Positions 30,601 through 39,611 are shown, counted from the stretch's first letter. The stretch: 64,000 bases of DNA from Halomicrobium urmianum (GCF_020217425.1 NZ_CP084090.1:1116001-1180000), one strand, 5' to 3'. Notes: generated from the sequence alone by a model not told the origin. Made by a program: numbers and translations.

Positions 30601-32943
30601 GCGCTGTACTTCATCGACTACGGCGGGAGTATCAGCAAGATCACGGGCGGCGGCTCGTCCACGACGGCCTCCGTCTCCGTGAGCGTCGAGAGCAACGAGC
30701 TCGTACCCGAAGAGTCGACGACGGCGACCGTGGAGATCGAGAACATCTCCGACAGCGAACTCTCGAACCTCGAGTTCTCGCTTACCGCCGGCGACGACGT
30801 GCTCCAGGTGACGGCGCCGTCGACGACGACGTTCGACTCGCTGGCACCCGGCTCGACCCAGTCGGTCGAGTTCGACGTCGCCGCGAGCGCGGACGCCACC
30901 CAGGGCACCTACGCGCTCGACGCCGAGGTCACGTTCACCCACGAGGGCGAGGAGACGTCCGCCACCGCGAGCGGGGCCGTCTCGGTCCCGAAGACGATCG
31001 TCGAAGCCCCGTACGGCGCGAACCTCGGCGGCTCGCCTCCGGAGGACTCTAGCGCGACCTCGCCGGTCGTCGTCGACGGACTGGAGTTCGTCGCGCCGGA
31101 CTCGATCCCCGGCCTCCAGCCGGTGACGGTGTACGACGAGAACGCGTCCGAGGCTCCGGACTGGTACAGTGGTCCCTCGATCGGCAGTCCCACCACTGAC
31201 GAGATCGCGAACACCGAGCACGACGCGCTCTACCAGACCGAGCTCTTCGGCTACAACCTCGGCCTGGAGGTCCCGATCCCCAACGGCACCTACGACGTGA
31301 CCTTCCACGAGGCGGAGATCTACCACGGCGGGAATGGCAACGGCGGCGGTGAAGGGACGCGCGTGTTCGACATCTCGGTGCAGGGCCAGACGGTCGTCGA
31401 AGACCTCGACGTCTACGCCGAGGTCGGCCACGACGCCGCCTGGACGACGACTGTCGAAGGCGTCGAGGTGACGGACGGGACCCTGAACATCTCGACGACG
31501 ACCAAGTCGGACATGTCGAAGTTCTCGGCCGTCGAGATCCGGTACAGCGAACCGCTCCGGAACGGCCTGGAGGCGTACTACTCGCTGGACGAGGAGACGC
31601 CGGTCAACCAGGTCACCGGCAACGAGGCCAGCGTCGTCGGCGAACCCACGAGCGGCGTGCCGGGCTTCCGCAACGACGCCTGGGAGTTCGACACCAACGG
31701 TGACATCGGGTCGGTCGCGTCCACGGTCGTCTCGGAGCCCTTGCCGCTCAACGGCGAGGAAGTGACCGTCGGCGCCTGGGTCAACCACGAGGCGATCACG
31801 GAAGACTACAGCCGCGTGTACCACGTCGACGAGGGAGGAGACCCCAACAACCCCTCGAACGGCTGGAACATCGAGTTCGGCGGTACCAGTAACGAGATAA
31901 CCCAGCAGTACTGGGACGGCGGCAGTATCGGCGCAAACACGCAACCCGGCCTCCCCTGCCCGGAGGGCGAGTGGGTGTTCGTCGTCACCGTCGTCGACGG
32001 CGACGAGGCCACGATCTACGTCTACGACGAGGAGGGACAACTCGACGGCTCTCCCGGTACCGGAGACGGCAACCGGGCCCAGTCCGAGCTGGCGTCGCTC
32101 ATCTTCATGGCGGGCGACGGCAGAGAGACGCCCGGCCTCATGGACGAGGTGTGGGCGTACTCTCGCGCGCTCTCCGACGGCGAAGTCGACCGGCTCTGGA
32201 ACCAGTCGTTCCAGGGGCTGGACGGCGACGGCAACGGTGACAACGGCGACGATGGCGACACCCTCCAGCAGGGGCTGGAGGCACACGTCCCGCTGGACGG
32301 TGACTCGCCTACCAACGAGGTCACCGGGAACGACGTCAGCGTCGTGGGTGACGTCGAGACCGGCCAGTCCGGCGTGACCGGTGACGCCGTCGAGGTCCAC
32401 GCCAACCAGAACACCGACGGCGAGCTAACGGCCGAGGCCGACGCCGGTGACCACCTCGTGACCGAGCCCCTGCCGCTCAACGGCGACGGGGCGACCGTCG
32501 GTGCCTGGATGAACTACACCGCCTTCGAGCAGTGGGCCCGTGCGCCGTTCCAGGTCGGCGGCTCCGCGGAAGGCACCCTGTCCGCCGGCTGGGACATCGA
32601 GTTCGACTCGACCAGCCAGGCGATCGTCCCGCAGGTGTGGGACGGCGGGAGTCCGACTCGCGGGGACGGCGGCTCGTCCATCGCCGTCGATCCGGAGACG
32701 TGGTACTTCGTCGTCGGCGTCGTCGACGGCGACGACGCGAGACTTCACGTCTTCGACGAGAGCGGCGAACTCGACGCCTCACCGCAGAGCTGGCCGGGGA
32801 CTCGCGCACAGTCCGACGCCGAGAACCTCATCCTCGGAGTTGGCGACGGCCGCGACGTGGCCGGCCGCATCGACGACGTGTGGGCGTACTCACGCGCGCT
32901 CTCGGAGAGCGAGGTCGCCCAGCTCCACTCGCAGTCGCTCTAG
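27694..32943 (+). CDS. G4: Tat-exported cupredoxin - CARDB - ThuA - sugar dehydrogenase - malectin - double LamG fusion protein, C-terminally truncated
   Basis: A 1749 aa protein. ATG 27694 places the Tat motif DRRRFVQ at 19-25; a longer frame overlaps X4. Order: cupredoxin (His132, Cys172, His175, Gln179); CARDB (194-289); ThuA-like (293-539); sorbosone/glucose-dehydrogenase propeller (543-985) with Cys663-Cys664-His665; a NEW3/CARDB-like domain (990-1100); malectin (1103-1287); two LamG-like domains (about 1288-1510 and 1525-1749). The frame stops at TAG 32941 exactly where G2 reads GAG before its linker and last cupredoxin. Remnants of PKD and cupredoxin coding follow the stop, so this copy has probably lost its terminal copper domain. 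It should still be exported and could still oxidise sugar using the N-terminal domain. Confidence 0.87.
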   Translation: MTDDSSTNDAEDVSTLTTDRRRFVQAAGLAGAGLTGLGGFASAQQGGDNHIELEAVTVETSGGRGRSEYAWEDGQEGIVKGPPEAVCDFVGGNHVWVGVTPDSIADVTNPTLTLTAGETYTVEWTNTDGEEHNFVIADADGTELVASDTIAEEGATQTVEFTATEEMATYYCGPHSGSQRGDVQVGDGAPPGGVEVSNLDPSSATVTAGDTFSVSATVTNTGDSSVTQEVHFYLDDEHLGTAEVTLDAGAQKTVTFENVDTSDLSTGDYTYFVESGESKVTGTLTVQAAGPAELDLMILSATPGFRHGNIEYGIQRMQEESDRIASRVGADTVNYDVIDNNGPADAFPTDASELEKYDAIIWFNTVGDVLADPDQRAAFEEYIQNGGGYVGIHAASDTHHPGDGEWDFYMDMLGDAYFVDHPSPQEAEIHVTDQSHPSTEHLPAQWNVTDEWYDFGANPRGDVHVLATLDETSYDATGSMNYEGFGRDHPIAWCQHYQGGRAWYTGRGHTEGAFDEEAFLDHVAGGIAWAGGFEDDPSNGTIWDSYDREVLADGLNEPMKMDIDADGRVFFTERTTGNLKILDSDTGETTTALTLDVYTGQEDGMQGVALDPDFEENGWLYLYYSPAGDESVNRLSRFTVEGDSIDPATETQILDVDTQRETCCHTGGDLEFDTQGNLYLTTGDDTNPFESSGYTPIDERDGREPFDAQRTSGNTNDLRGSVLRITPQDDGSYTVPDDNLFVDDQYDDSLVRDEIYGMGFRNPFTAAVDPATDEAWVADYGPDSGGWSADRGPMGTTEYAKVDEAGFYGWPYFTGHSVPYKHYDFETGESGRIFDPENPINDSVNNTGLEELPVAEGTSIMSPYDWGGYIDGVPSEWEEYVPYSSMDEVPFPQVTGGAPMVGTVYRHDPEFGDGSLTAAMDGKVFIMEYGSGWIKYVSLDDDGEVMEVDPFLPDENWGSPFDMNVGPDGALYFIDYGGSISKITGGGSSTTASVSVSVESNELVPEESTTATVEIENISDSELSNLEFSLTAGDDVLQVTAPSTTTFDSLAPGSTQSVEFDVAASADATQGTYALDAEVTFTHEGEETSATASGAVSVPKTIVEAPYGANLGGSPPEDSSATSPVVVDGLEFVAPDSIPGLQPVTVYDENASEAPDWYSGPSIGSPTTDEIANTEHDALYQTELFGYNLGLEVPIPNGTYDVTFHEAEIYHGGNGNGGGEGTRVFDISVQGQTVVEDLDVYAEVGHDAAWTTTVEGVEVTDGTLNISTTTKSDMSKFSAVEIRYSEPLRNGLEAYYSLDEETPVNQVTGNEASVVGEPTSGVPGFRNDAWEFDTNGDIGSVASTVVSEPLPLNGEEVTVGAWVNHEAITEDYSRVYHVDEGGDPNNPSNGWNIEFGGTSNEITQQYWDGGSIGANTQPGLPCPEGEWVFVVTVVDGDEATIYVYDEEGQLDGSPGTGDGNRAQSELASLIFMAGDGRETPGLMDEVWAYSRALSDGEVDRLWNQSFQGLDGDGNGDNGDDGDTLQQGLEAHVPLDGDSPTNEVTGNDVSVVGDVETGQSGVTGDAVEVHANQNTDGELTAEADAGDHLVTEPLPLNGDGATVGAWMNYTAFEQWARAPFQVGGSAEGTLSAGWDIEFDSTSQAIVPQVWDGGSPTRGDGGSSIAVDPETWYFVVGVVDGDDARLHVFDESGELDASPQSWPGTRAQSDAENLILGVGDGRDVAGRIDDVWAYSRALSESEVAQLHSQSL

Positions 32944-33319
32944 GGTAGCGGCGACAGCGAGTCGCTGGCGGCGTCGTCGACCGTATCGCCCGATACGGCG
33001 ATATCGACGGACGAGTCCGTTAGGTTCGACGCGTCGGACTCGTCCGACCCGGACGGCTCGATCGAGGAGGACATGAATCCGACGTTGACCCTTCGGGAGG
33101 GGCGACAGCTGCGAACTCGGCTGGACTGACGGCGGCGGATTCGGCCACACCATCGCAATCCGCGCTGCGGACGGCGACGTCGCCGTCGACCTCGAAACCC
33201 GGAGGGCGGCCGACCCCGGCGACGCGCTCGGTGACGGGGTACTGCGCGACTATTCGTGCGCTCAAACGCTGGAATTCGACCGGGCACTTCCGGACTCGCT
33301 GATCGCCGGTGACTGGTGA
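32944..33319 (+). pseudogene. Decayed PKD and cupredoxin tail of G4
   Basis: Directly after the G4 TAG the same frame reads GSGDSESLAA, then [17 protein letters not shown] (PKD signature) and NPTLTLREG (cupredoxin signature), with the rest of PKD deleted. A one-base shift near 33104 then continues as WTDGGGFGHTIAI and DYSCAQ, recalling the WTN-G-HNF and Y-C blocks of the copper domain, to a TGA at 33317. The Cys-x-x-His copper motif is destroyed. Nonsense, deletion and frameshift mark this as a remnant. Confidence 0.75.
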
Positions 33320-33448
33320 TGCGGCGCTATTACTCCCGTTTCGGTCGACGCACGGCAGTCGTCGTGCGAACGCGGAATCTCTCCTACTACCGGCACCAGT
33401 GGGAATCAGGCCGAGAAGGAGCGGGCTAATCTGTAGCCTGAGGAGGCG

Positions 33449-33604
33449 TTACTCGTCGTCCGGTTCGACCCGCATGTCGCTCATGTACTCCCAGAACTCG
33501 GCGCAGCCGGAGATGTCGTCCACCTCTCCGAGATGTTCGATCGTCTCTTCGCGTTCTGTGTCGGTCATGGCGTAATCAAACGGGTGTTGGGTTACAATTG
33601 ACAT
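33449..33604 (-). CDS. Small acidic hypothetical protein
   Basis: A 51 aa frame from MSIVTQHPFD, or 39 aa if it starts at the internal Met (33568, MTDTEREETIEHLGE). It is acidic, with one Cys and an aromatic cluster (CAEFWEYMSDM), and ends EPDDE. Composition suits a real haloarchaeal small protein better than a shadow frame. No function is recognised. It is oriented like the membrane-protein gene at 33866, about 260 bp downstream of it. Confidence 0.5.
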   Translation of the reverse strand: MSIVTQHPFDYAMTDTEREETIEHLGEVDDISGCAEFWEYMSDMRVEPDDE

Positions 33605-33865
33605 ATGCGTTGCGGTAGTTTGGACAGTAGCGTCGCACAGAGTGGATACGACCGGTGTGACAGGGACGAGACGCCGTCCACAGTAGCTCGATCGGGGTGT
33701 TTCGTTACGGTCGACGAGACCTCGTTCCGAATCGGGCTGTCGTGCGTACACCGTTGCCGGCGAGGGAAGCAGCGGATTGCTCCACACCGACCACGGTGAG
33801 CGTGAGCCATCCGGGATCGCTGCCCCCGGTCGGAGGGGTTCCGCCTGGTCTCTGGGGCCCCTCCG

Positions 33866-34480
33866 CTACCACGTCGGCCGCGGGATCCAGTAGTCCCGGG
33901 AGACGTACGCCAGCACGACGACGACTACGACGACTCCGATGACCGAGTAGACCTCCGCCTCGCTGAGCGATCGAGCGGTCCGACCCAGTGCCACTCCGAG
34001 GCCCGCCACGATGAAGTACTTCGCCCCGCGGCCGAGTGCGGCGGCGCCGAGGTACGTCCGGAGGCGCATACCGAACGCCCCCGAACCGATCGAGAGCAGT
34101 TCGTGCGCTTCCGGGATCGGCGCGAAGGCACCGAACGCGACCGTCGCGAAGCCGTGTTCGTCGACGTACCGCTCGGCCTGATCGACGCGTCGCTCGGGAA
34201 ACCGGGAGGTGACGACCGGGCGGCCGCCCGTACGGCCGATGGTGAACCCGACGACGCCCGCGATGACCGACCCGGTCGCCGCCGACAGCGCGTACACGAC
34301 TGCCATCTCCGGATGGGCGACCGCCAACGGGATCACCACGAACATCGGCGGGAGCGGGAAGAAGAAGAACTCCAGGAAGCCCAGGACGACGAGGCCCGGG
34401 GCGCCGAGCGATACGAAGAACTCGCGGGAGACGTTGATCGTCGAGTCGATCGAAAACGGTTGCATCGATAGGCGCGTCAT
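33866..34480 (-). CDS. DedA/VTT-type membrane protein
   Basis: A 204 aa integral membrane protein. The front half has the VTT-domain pattern: a hydrophobic segment with GFLEFFFFPLPPMF, then LAVAHPEMAVVYALSAATGSVIAGVVG. The signature APIPEAHELLSIGSGAFGM follows, and a last helix (VYSVIGVVVVVVVLAYV). Length fits the YqaA/DedA-like group (about 200 aa). Relatives act in lipid flipping or membrane homeostasis. The ATG at 34480 is used; Met6 is an alternative. There is no obvious link to the flanking fusion genes. Confidence 0.8.
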   Translation of the reverse strand: MTRLSMQPFSIDSTINVSREFFVSLGAPGLVVLGFLEFFFFPLPPMFVVIPLAVAHPEMAVVYALSAATGSVIAGVVGFTIGRTGGRPVVTSRFPERRVDQAERYVDEHGFATVAFGAFAPIPEAHELLSIGSGAFGMRLRTYLGAAALGRGAKYFIVAGLGVALGRTARSLSEAEVYSVIGVVVVVVVLAYVSRDYWIPRPTW

Positions 34481-34601
34481 GAATCGTTGGTCTGGTTGTA
34501 TCAGTGGTAGTTCTCGGAGCTGTTCCAGCGAGGTCCCAGCGAACCCGCTCGTTCACTCTGGGTGCGGACAGCGGGGACGACGACAGGCTGACCTCGCCCG
34601 C

Positions 34602-37600
34602 TCAGACCACCTCGACGTCGCCCTGCATCCCGAGGCCCTGGTGGGGCGCACAGTAGTAGATGTCCAGATCGCTGGTCGCGGTGAACGTGACCGTCTGTGT
34701 GCCGCCCTGTTCCGCCATGATATCGGTACTGACGGGTGTATTTCCGTCGGCGTCTTCGATGACGACGTTGTGAGTACCACCGTTGACGTTCGTCCACGTC
34801 AGGGTGTACTCTTCGCCCTCTGCGAGGGTCAGCGTCGGGTTCTCGCCTTCGATCTCCGACGGTGCAACGCCCGTCCACGCATCGTTGCTCTGGGCCTCCA
34901 GCTGGATCGTCGTGGACGGATCGATCGCACCCGAACCGGCCTCGACCGCGACGGTCGTCGTCGTCGAGTCCGTCGCACCGGTCTCGTCGGTGACGGTCAG
35001 CGTCACGTCGTACTCGCCGGCGGAGCCGTAGGTGTGGCTCACGGACTCGCCGCTGGCCGTCGCGCCGTCGCCGAAGTCCCACTCGTAGCTCGTGATGGCG
35101 CCGTCGGGACTGGAGGAGTCGGCGGCGTCGAAGCTCACTTCCTCGCCCGGCGCCACCGCGGTCGGGGACGCGGTGAACTCGGCGGTCACCCCCATCATGT
35201 CGATGTGGGCCACGACGCGGTTGTACACCTGCTCGTGACCGTCGCCGAACCCGCTGAGCTGCACGAGCGAGGCGTCGTCCCACCACGCGGTGCCGGTCGC
35301 GAAGCCCCACCCGCCGTACAGGCAGTTGAAGGTGAGCTGGTCGTTCGAGCCGCTGTTGATCGTGGTGCTGATCTCCGTCCAGTCCTGCCCGGACTCCGTG
35401 ATGGGATCGGCCAGTGAGTCCTGGCCGAGTTCGTGGACGTTGAGCGTCGCGCCGAAGCCGGTGTCGGGCGCGAAGTCCTCGCCGGTCTTCACGTAGGCGG
35501 AGAAGCGATACTCAGTGTTCGGTTCGACGTCGAACACCTGCGTCCAGGAGGCGTCGGCCCCCTCCGTCGAGTCGACGCGGACGCTGTAGTCCCCGCTCCG
35601 GGACACCGAGGCGTCGTGAGCGAACTCGACCTCCGTCCCCTGCCAGTTGTTTGTCTCCCACGCGGTCGGCTGGCTGGACGACGTACCGGACTCGAAGCCG
35701 CCGTTGGACAGCAGGTTGGTGCCGTCGGGACCGGTCAGGGAGACGTCGTCGAACCAGGCGGTCCCGGTCGCGTTCCCGTACCCGCCAAACAGGGCGTTGA
35801 TCTGGAGGTCGGAGACGTCGGCCCCGGTGGTGAAGGTCACGCTGACCTCGGTCCAGTCGTTGGTCCCGGTCAGCACGTCCGTCTCGTAGTCGGTCGTGTG
35901 GACGTTGAACAGCGCCCCCAGGGCGGAGTCGCTCTGTGTCTCGACCTGCTCGGTCCGGATCCAGCCGCTGAGCGTGTACTCCGTCTCCGGTTCGACCGAC
36001 GCCGTCGCGTACCACACCGCGTCGGCGCCGTCGTCGGAGGAGATCCGGACGCTGTGATCGCCGCTGTGGGCGGTTCCCTCGGCGTAGGTGTAATCGGCCG
36101 ACCCGCCGAAGGTGTTCGTCGACCAGCCGTCCGGACCGACGGTCGATTGGGTCTCCTCGAAGCTCGGATTCTCGAAGAGGTTCTCGGACTGCTGCTCGTC
36201 GTCGTCGTCGCTGGTGTCCTCGTTGGCCTCGTAGGCGGAGACGAAGCTCTCGGCGTGGCTGGCTGCCCCGACCGAGGCCGCGTCGATCAGGAGGTCGTCG
36301 CTCGCGTTCTCCTCCTGACTGATCATCTCGTAGATGGCCTGGCCGGCCGCGTCGGACTCGGGCGTTTCGGCCAGCGTCAGCAGCGCCCACATCTGGACGC
36401 GGCCGTCGGGGTCGGTGAGCAGGTCGTGGTCGAGGATGGCGTCGCGGGTGGCGGCCGTCGGCGGGAGGACCCGCAGCGCGTTCAGCCGGACGCCAGCCGA
36501 CGTGTGCGTGAGGGCGTCCCGCAGCGCGTCGGCGTTGTCCGCGACGGCGTCGAGACCCTCTAGCGTCCACAGCGCGTGGATCGAGCCGACGTCGAGGCCG
36601 ATGTCGTCGAGGCTCTCGCTGGTCGCCAGCGAGACGAGGTCGTCGACGACGTCGGTGGCGTCCCGCTCGATGAGTTTCCGCTGGGCGGTCTGGCGCCAGA
36701 ACATGTTGTCATCGCCCAGCGCGTCGACCAGCTCCGACGCGCTCGCGTCGTTCAGGTCCTGCGGGTGCGGGTCGACACCGTCGCCGGTCGTCACGCGGTA
36801 GAGTCGAGAGTGTTGCGTGTCCCGGATTGCGGATTCGTAGGCGTTGCCGGGGCCGTTCTCGTAGCCTTCCGGGGTGGGATTGTGCTGGAAGACGAAGTCG
36901 TACATGTCGATCAGCCAGACCATCCCGTCGGGGCCGGTGTTGACGTAGGTCGGCGATGACCACTCGTCGTTGCTCGCGAAGAGGTTGTGGTGGTAGATCG
37001 ACTCGTAGCCGGCGCCGTCCTGCTCGAGGTAGTACGTCGAGGTGAGCTGTCCGGTGCCGTCGCTGACGAACGTGGTGCTGTTCCAGTACTGCTCGGGGAA
37101 CTCCCGGGCGGTGTAGATCTCCTGGTCGGTCGCGGCCGTGAACCCGCCGTGGAAGTCGACCTGCCGGTACCGGTTGTTGATCGGCAGGATCCGGTTCTCG
37201 TTGTCCGTCCGACTGTAGGTGAAGTCGGCGCGGATGTCGATCGTCGTGTACCCCTCGAAGCCGTTGATGTAGTCGTAGTAGGCGGCCGGGATGGCGGCGT
37301 AGGAGGTGACGTTGTTGCCGGCGGTGGCCGACGAGCAGAACACAAGTCCCTCCTCGTTGGTCTTGACGCCGGCCATGTTCGACGCACCGCCGCCGACGAA
37401 CTCGATTTCGGAGCCGTCGGGCTTGAACCGGAAGACGTCCTGACTGAGGGAGAGGTCCTCGTCGATCGACGGCGTGAGCCCCGCGTAGCCCACGACCCCG
37501 TAGATCCAGTTGTCCAGGCCCCAGTAGAGCTGGTTCAGGCCGGCGTGGGTGTCGCCGGTGCCGTAGCCGGTGAAGACGGTCTCCTCGACGTCGGCGACGT

Positions 37601-39611
37601 CGTCGCCGTCCTCGTCGCCCAGGTAGACGACGCGGCCCGACTCGTCCGTTCCGACTTCGGCGGCGATGACGCCGTCCTCGTGGGGGACGAGGCTGTGAGG
37701 GATCGAGAGGTCCTCCCGGAAGACCGTGAATTCGTCGGCCGTCCCGTCGCCGTCGGCGTCCTCGCAGATGACGATCATGTCCTCGCCGGCCCCGGGGTCG
37801 TTGGGGTAGTCCTGCGTCACCGAGACGAAGCAGCGGCCGGCGGCGTCGAAGGTCATGTCGAGGATTTCGCCCTCGATGCCGTCGGGGAGGACGTCCTCGC
37901 TGACGAAGTACTCCAGTTCGAGCTCCGCGGGCGTGATCGAGTGGGCCATCGAGTCGGCGACGGGGAACGGATCCTGAACGAGGTCCCAGACGCCGTCGTC
38001 CTCGGAACTCACCGGATCGGGCGCCTCGCCCTGGTAGTAGGGGACCTCGCTGTGGCCGTACTCGCTGACGTTGGTGTAGGTCTTCTCGGGCGCCATCGGG
38101 TGGTCGCCGATGGTATCCTCGTTACCCGACGCCCACCGGAGGGCGTTGTGCAGTAGCTGTTTGAATCCGCTCGTCTCCCAGACGTCGCTGTGGCCCCAGG
38201 CCGTGTAGAAGACGCGCCCGTCGCCCTGCGTGCGGATCCAGTTCCAGGGCTCGTTCTCGTCCGCCCCGAAGTCGGCACCGGCCCCGTAGGCGAGCACCTC
38301 GATGTCGTCGTTCAGGTTCGAGTGCCGGTACGTCTCCTCCCAGACCTCGATCTCGTCGACGCCCTCGAAGACGGGGTGGTCCGGCTGGATCCGATCGGTC
38401 GTCATCACCCCGTCGTTGTGAGTCTGGAACTGGCCGCCGACCAGGTCGACGAACCGGTCCGAACTGGTGAACGACGCCGAGGCCGCGTGGACCGGCACGA
38501 ACCCGCCCCCGTCCTCGACGAACTCGATCAGCGCGTCGATCTGCGCCTCCGTTGGATCGAGCCGGTTGCCGTACAGCATCACGGCGTCGTAGTGGGCCAG
38601 CGTCTCCGCGTTGAGATCCGCCTGCCGCTCCGTGTAGTGGAGCCGGACGCCCCGTTCGAGCATGTACGGTCCGAGGACCTTCAGCAGGTCCTCCGAGTAG
38701 TGCGTCGCCCCGTCTTCGACGCCACCCAGGTACAGCACCTCCAGGATGGCGTCGTCGGGGCCGCCTTCGACGACGAGCGTCCCCGAGACCCGTGAGTCCC
38801 CGCTCGCGATCGTCATCGCGTGCTCGCCGCCGGCCATCTCCGACGTGTCCACGTCGAACGTCACCGTCGTCTGCGCTCCCCCGTCGAGCGAGACCTCCTG
38901 TGAGGCGATGTCCTGACCGTCCATCACCATCGTGACCGCGTCAGTCGCGCTCTCGTCGGTGGCGTTGGTGACGGTCACTGAGACGCTGGCGGTCTCGCCG
39001 TGCTCGACGGTCGTCTCGGTCGGCTCCAGCCCGCTGAGTTCGAATGGACCGCCGTCGCCGACGCGGATCGTGCCGCTCTGAGAGCCGGAGTGGGTCCGGC
39101 AGTAGTACTCGGCCATCTCCTCGGTGGCCTCGAACTCGACGGACTGGGTCTCCCCCTCGCCGGAGACGTCGGTCGAGGAGACCAGTTCGGTGCCCTCGTC
39201 GTCCACGACGACGAAGTCGTGCGTTCCGCCGTCGACGTTGGTCCACTCGACGGTGTACGTCTCGCCGGCCGTCAGCTCCAGCGTCGGGTTGACCACGTCG
39301 GCGATGTCGTCCGGGGAGACGCCCATCCACACGTGGTTGCCCCCTGCGACGTTACAGACGGCCTCCGGCGGGCCGCGGACGAGTCCCTCCTCGCCGTCTT
39401 CCCAGACGTACTCCGAGCGGCCGCGGCCGCCGCCGACGTCTATCGTCACCGCCTCGAGCCGGATGCGGTTGTCGTCGCTCTGTGCACCGACCGTCCCGTT
39501 CAGGCCCGACAGCCCGAGTGCGCCGAGTCCGGCCGCCTTCATGAACCGCCGTCGATACGTCTGCGGGTGTGAACCCGCCCCGACGGACGTCCTGTGCTCC
39601 TCGTCCGTCAT
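34602..39611 (-). CDS. G5: Tat-exported cupredoxin - CARDB - ThuA - PVC-type dehydrogenase - HEAT - two CBMs - PKD - cupredoxin fusion protein
   Basis: A 1669 aa protein. Tat motif YRRRFMK (19-25). Order: cupredoxin (His131, Cys171, His174, Gln178); CARDB (190-285); ThuA-like (about 286-500); a propeller of the Pirellula/Verrucomicrobia membrane-bound dehydrogenase type (about 555-960, with HAGLNQLYWGLDNW and GFTAATDQE); HEAT-like repeats (980-1120); two carbohydrate-binding modules (about 1149-1310, NLFENPSFEE, and 1297-1465, NLLSNGGFES); PKD (1471-1560); and a cupredoxin (1561-1669) with an H-N-V block and CAPHQGLGM supplying Cys, His and Met. Just before PKD, GHEQVYNRVVAHID looks like a cytochrome c haem site whose Cys, Cys and His are replaced. 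There is no X partner. Role inferred: surface sugar oxidation with copper as electron carrier. Confidence 0.85.
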   Translation of the reverse strand: MTDEEHRTSVGAGSHPQTYRRRFMKAAGLGALGLSGLNGTVGAQSDDNRIRLEAVTIDVGGGRGRSEYVWEDGEEGLVRGPPEAVCNVAGGNHVWMGVSPDDIADVVNPTLELTAGETYTVEWTNVDGGTHDFVVVDDEGTELVSSTDVSGEGETQSVEFEATEEMAEYYCRTHSGSQSGTIRVGDGGPFELSGLEPTETTVEHGETASVSVTVTNATDESATDAVTMVMDGQDIASQEVSLDGGAQTTVTFDVDTSEMAGGEHAMTIASGDSRVSGTLVVEGGPDDAILEVLYLGGVEDGATHYSEDLLKVLGPYMLERGVRLHYTERQADLNAETLAHYDAVMLYGNRLDPTEAQIDALIEFVEDGGGFVPVHAASASFTSSDRFVDLVGGQFQTHNDGVMTTDRIQPDHPVFEGVDEIEVWEETYRHSNLNDDIEVLAYGAGADFGADENEPWNWIRTQGDGRVFYTAWGHSDVWETSGFKQLLHNALRWASGNEDTIGDHPMAPEKTYTNVSEYGHSEVPYYQGEAPDPVSSEDDGVWDLVQDPFPVADSMAHSITPAELELEYFVSEDVLPDGIEGEILDMTFDAAGRCFVSVTQDYPNDPGAGEDMIVICEDADGDGTADEFTVFREDLSIPHSLVPHEDGVIAAEVGTDESGRVVYLGDEDGDDVADVEETVFTGYGTGDTHAGLNQLYWGLDNWIYGVVGYAGLTPSIDEDLSLSQDVFRFKPDGSEIEFVGGGASNMAGVKTNEEGLVFCSSATAGNNVTSYAAIPAAYYDYINGFEGYTTIDIRADFTYSRTDNENRILPINNRYRQVDFHGGFTAATDQEIYTAREFPEQYWNSTTFVSDGTGQLTSTYYLEQDGAGYESIYHHNLFASNDEWSSPTYVNTGPDGMVWLIDMYDFVFQHNPTPEGYENGPGNAYESAIRDTQHSRLYRVTTGDGVDPHPQDLNDASASELVDALGDDNMFWRQTAQRKLIERDATDVVDDLVSLATSESLDDIGLDVGSIHALWTLEGLDAVADNADALRDALTHTSAGVRLNALRVLPPTAATRDAILDHDLLTDPDGRVQMWALLTLAETPESDAAGQAIYEMISQEENASDDLLIDAASVGAASHAESFVSAYEANEDTSDDDDEQQSENLFENPSFEETQSTVGPDGWSTNTFGGSADYTYAEGTAHSGDHSVRISSDDGADAVWYATASVEPETEYTLSGWIRTEQVETQSDSALGALFNVHTTDYETDVLTGTNDWTEVSVTFTTGADVSDLQINALFGGYGNATGTAWFDDVSLTGPDGTNLLSNGGFESGTSSSQPTAWETNNWQGTEVEFAHDASVSRSGDYSVRVDSTEGADASWTQVFDVEPNTEYRFSAYVKTGEDFAPDTGFGATLNVHELGQDSLADPITESGQDWTEISTTINSGSNDQLTFNCLYGGWGFATGTAWWDDASLVQLSGFGDGHEQVYNRVVAHIDMMGVTAEFTASPTAVAPGEEVSFDAADSSSPDGAITSYEWDFGDGATASGESVSHTYGSAGEYDVTLTVTDETGATDSTTTTVAVEAGSGAIDPSTTIQLEAQSNDAWTGVAPSEIEGENPTLTLAEGEEYTLTWTNVNGGTHNVVIEDADGNTPVSTDIMAEQGGTQTVTFTATSDLDIYYCAPHQGLGMQGDVEVV
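35187..35246 (-). other. Possible relic of a cytochrome c haem-binding segment inside G5
   Basis: The segment encodes GDGHEQVYNRVVAHIDMMG. Bacterial PVC-type dehydrogenases commonly carry here a G-x-E-x-Y-x-R-x-C-x-x-C-H start of a cytochrome c domain. The spacing fits with both Cys and the His substituted (V, I and D). It is followed at once by PKD and cupredoxin domains. Confidence 0.4.

Noticed and set aside
27568-32400. A 1610-codon open frame on the strand opposite G4, and similar long antisense frames opposite G1, G2, G3 and G5
   Set aside because: GC-rich codon use leaves few stops on the other strand. The translations are Arg/Val/Asp-rich with no domains or signal peptides, while the sense frames show clear domains.
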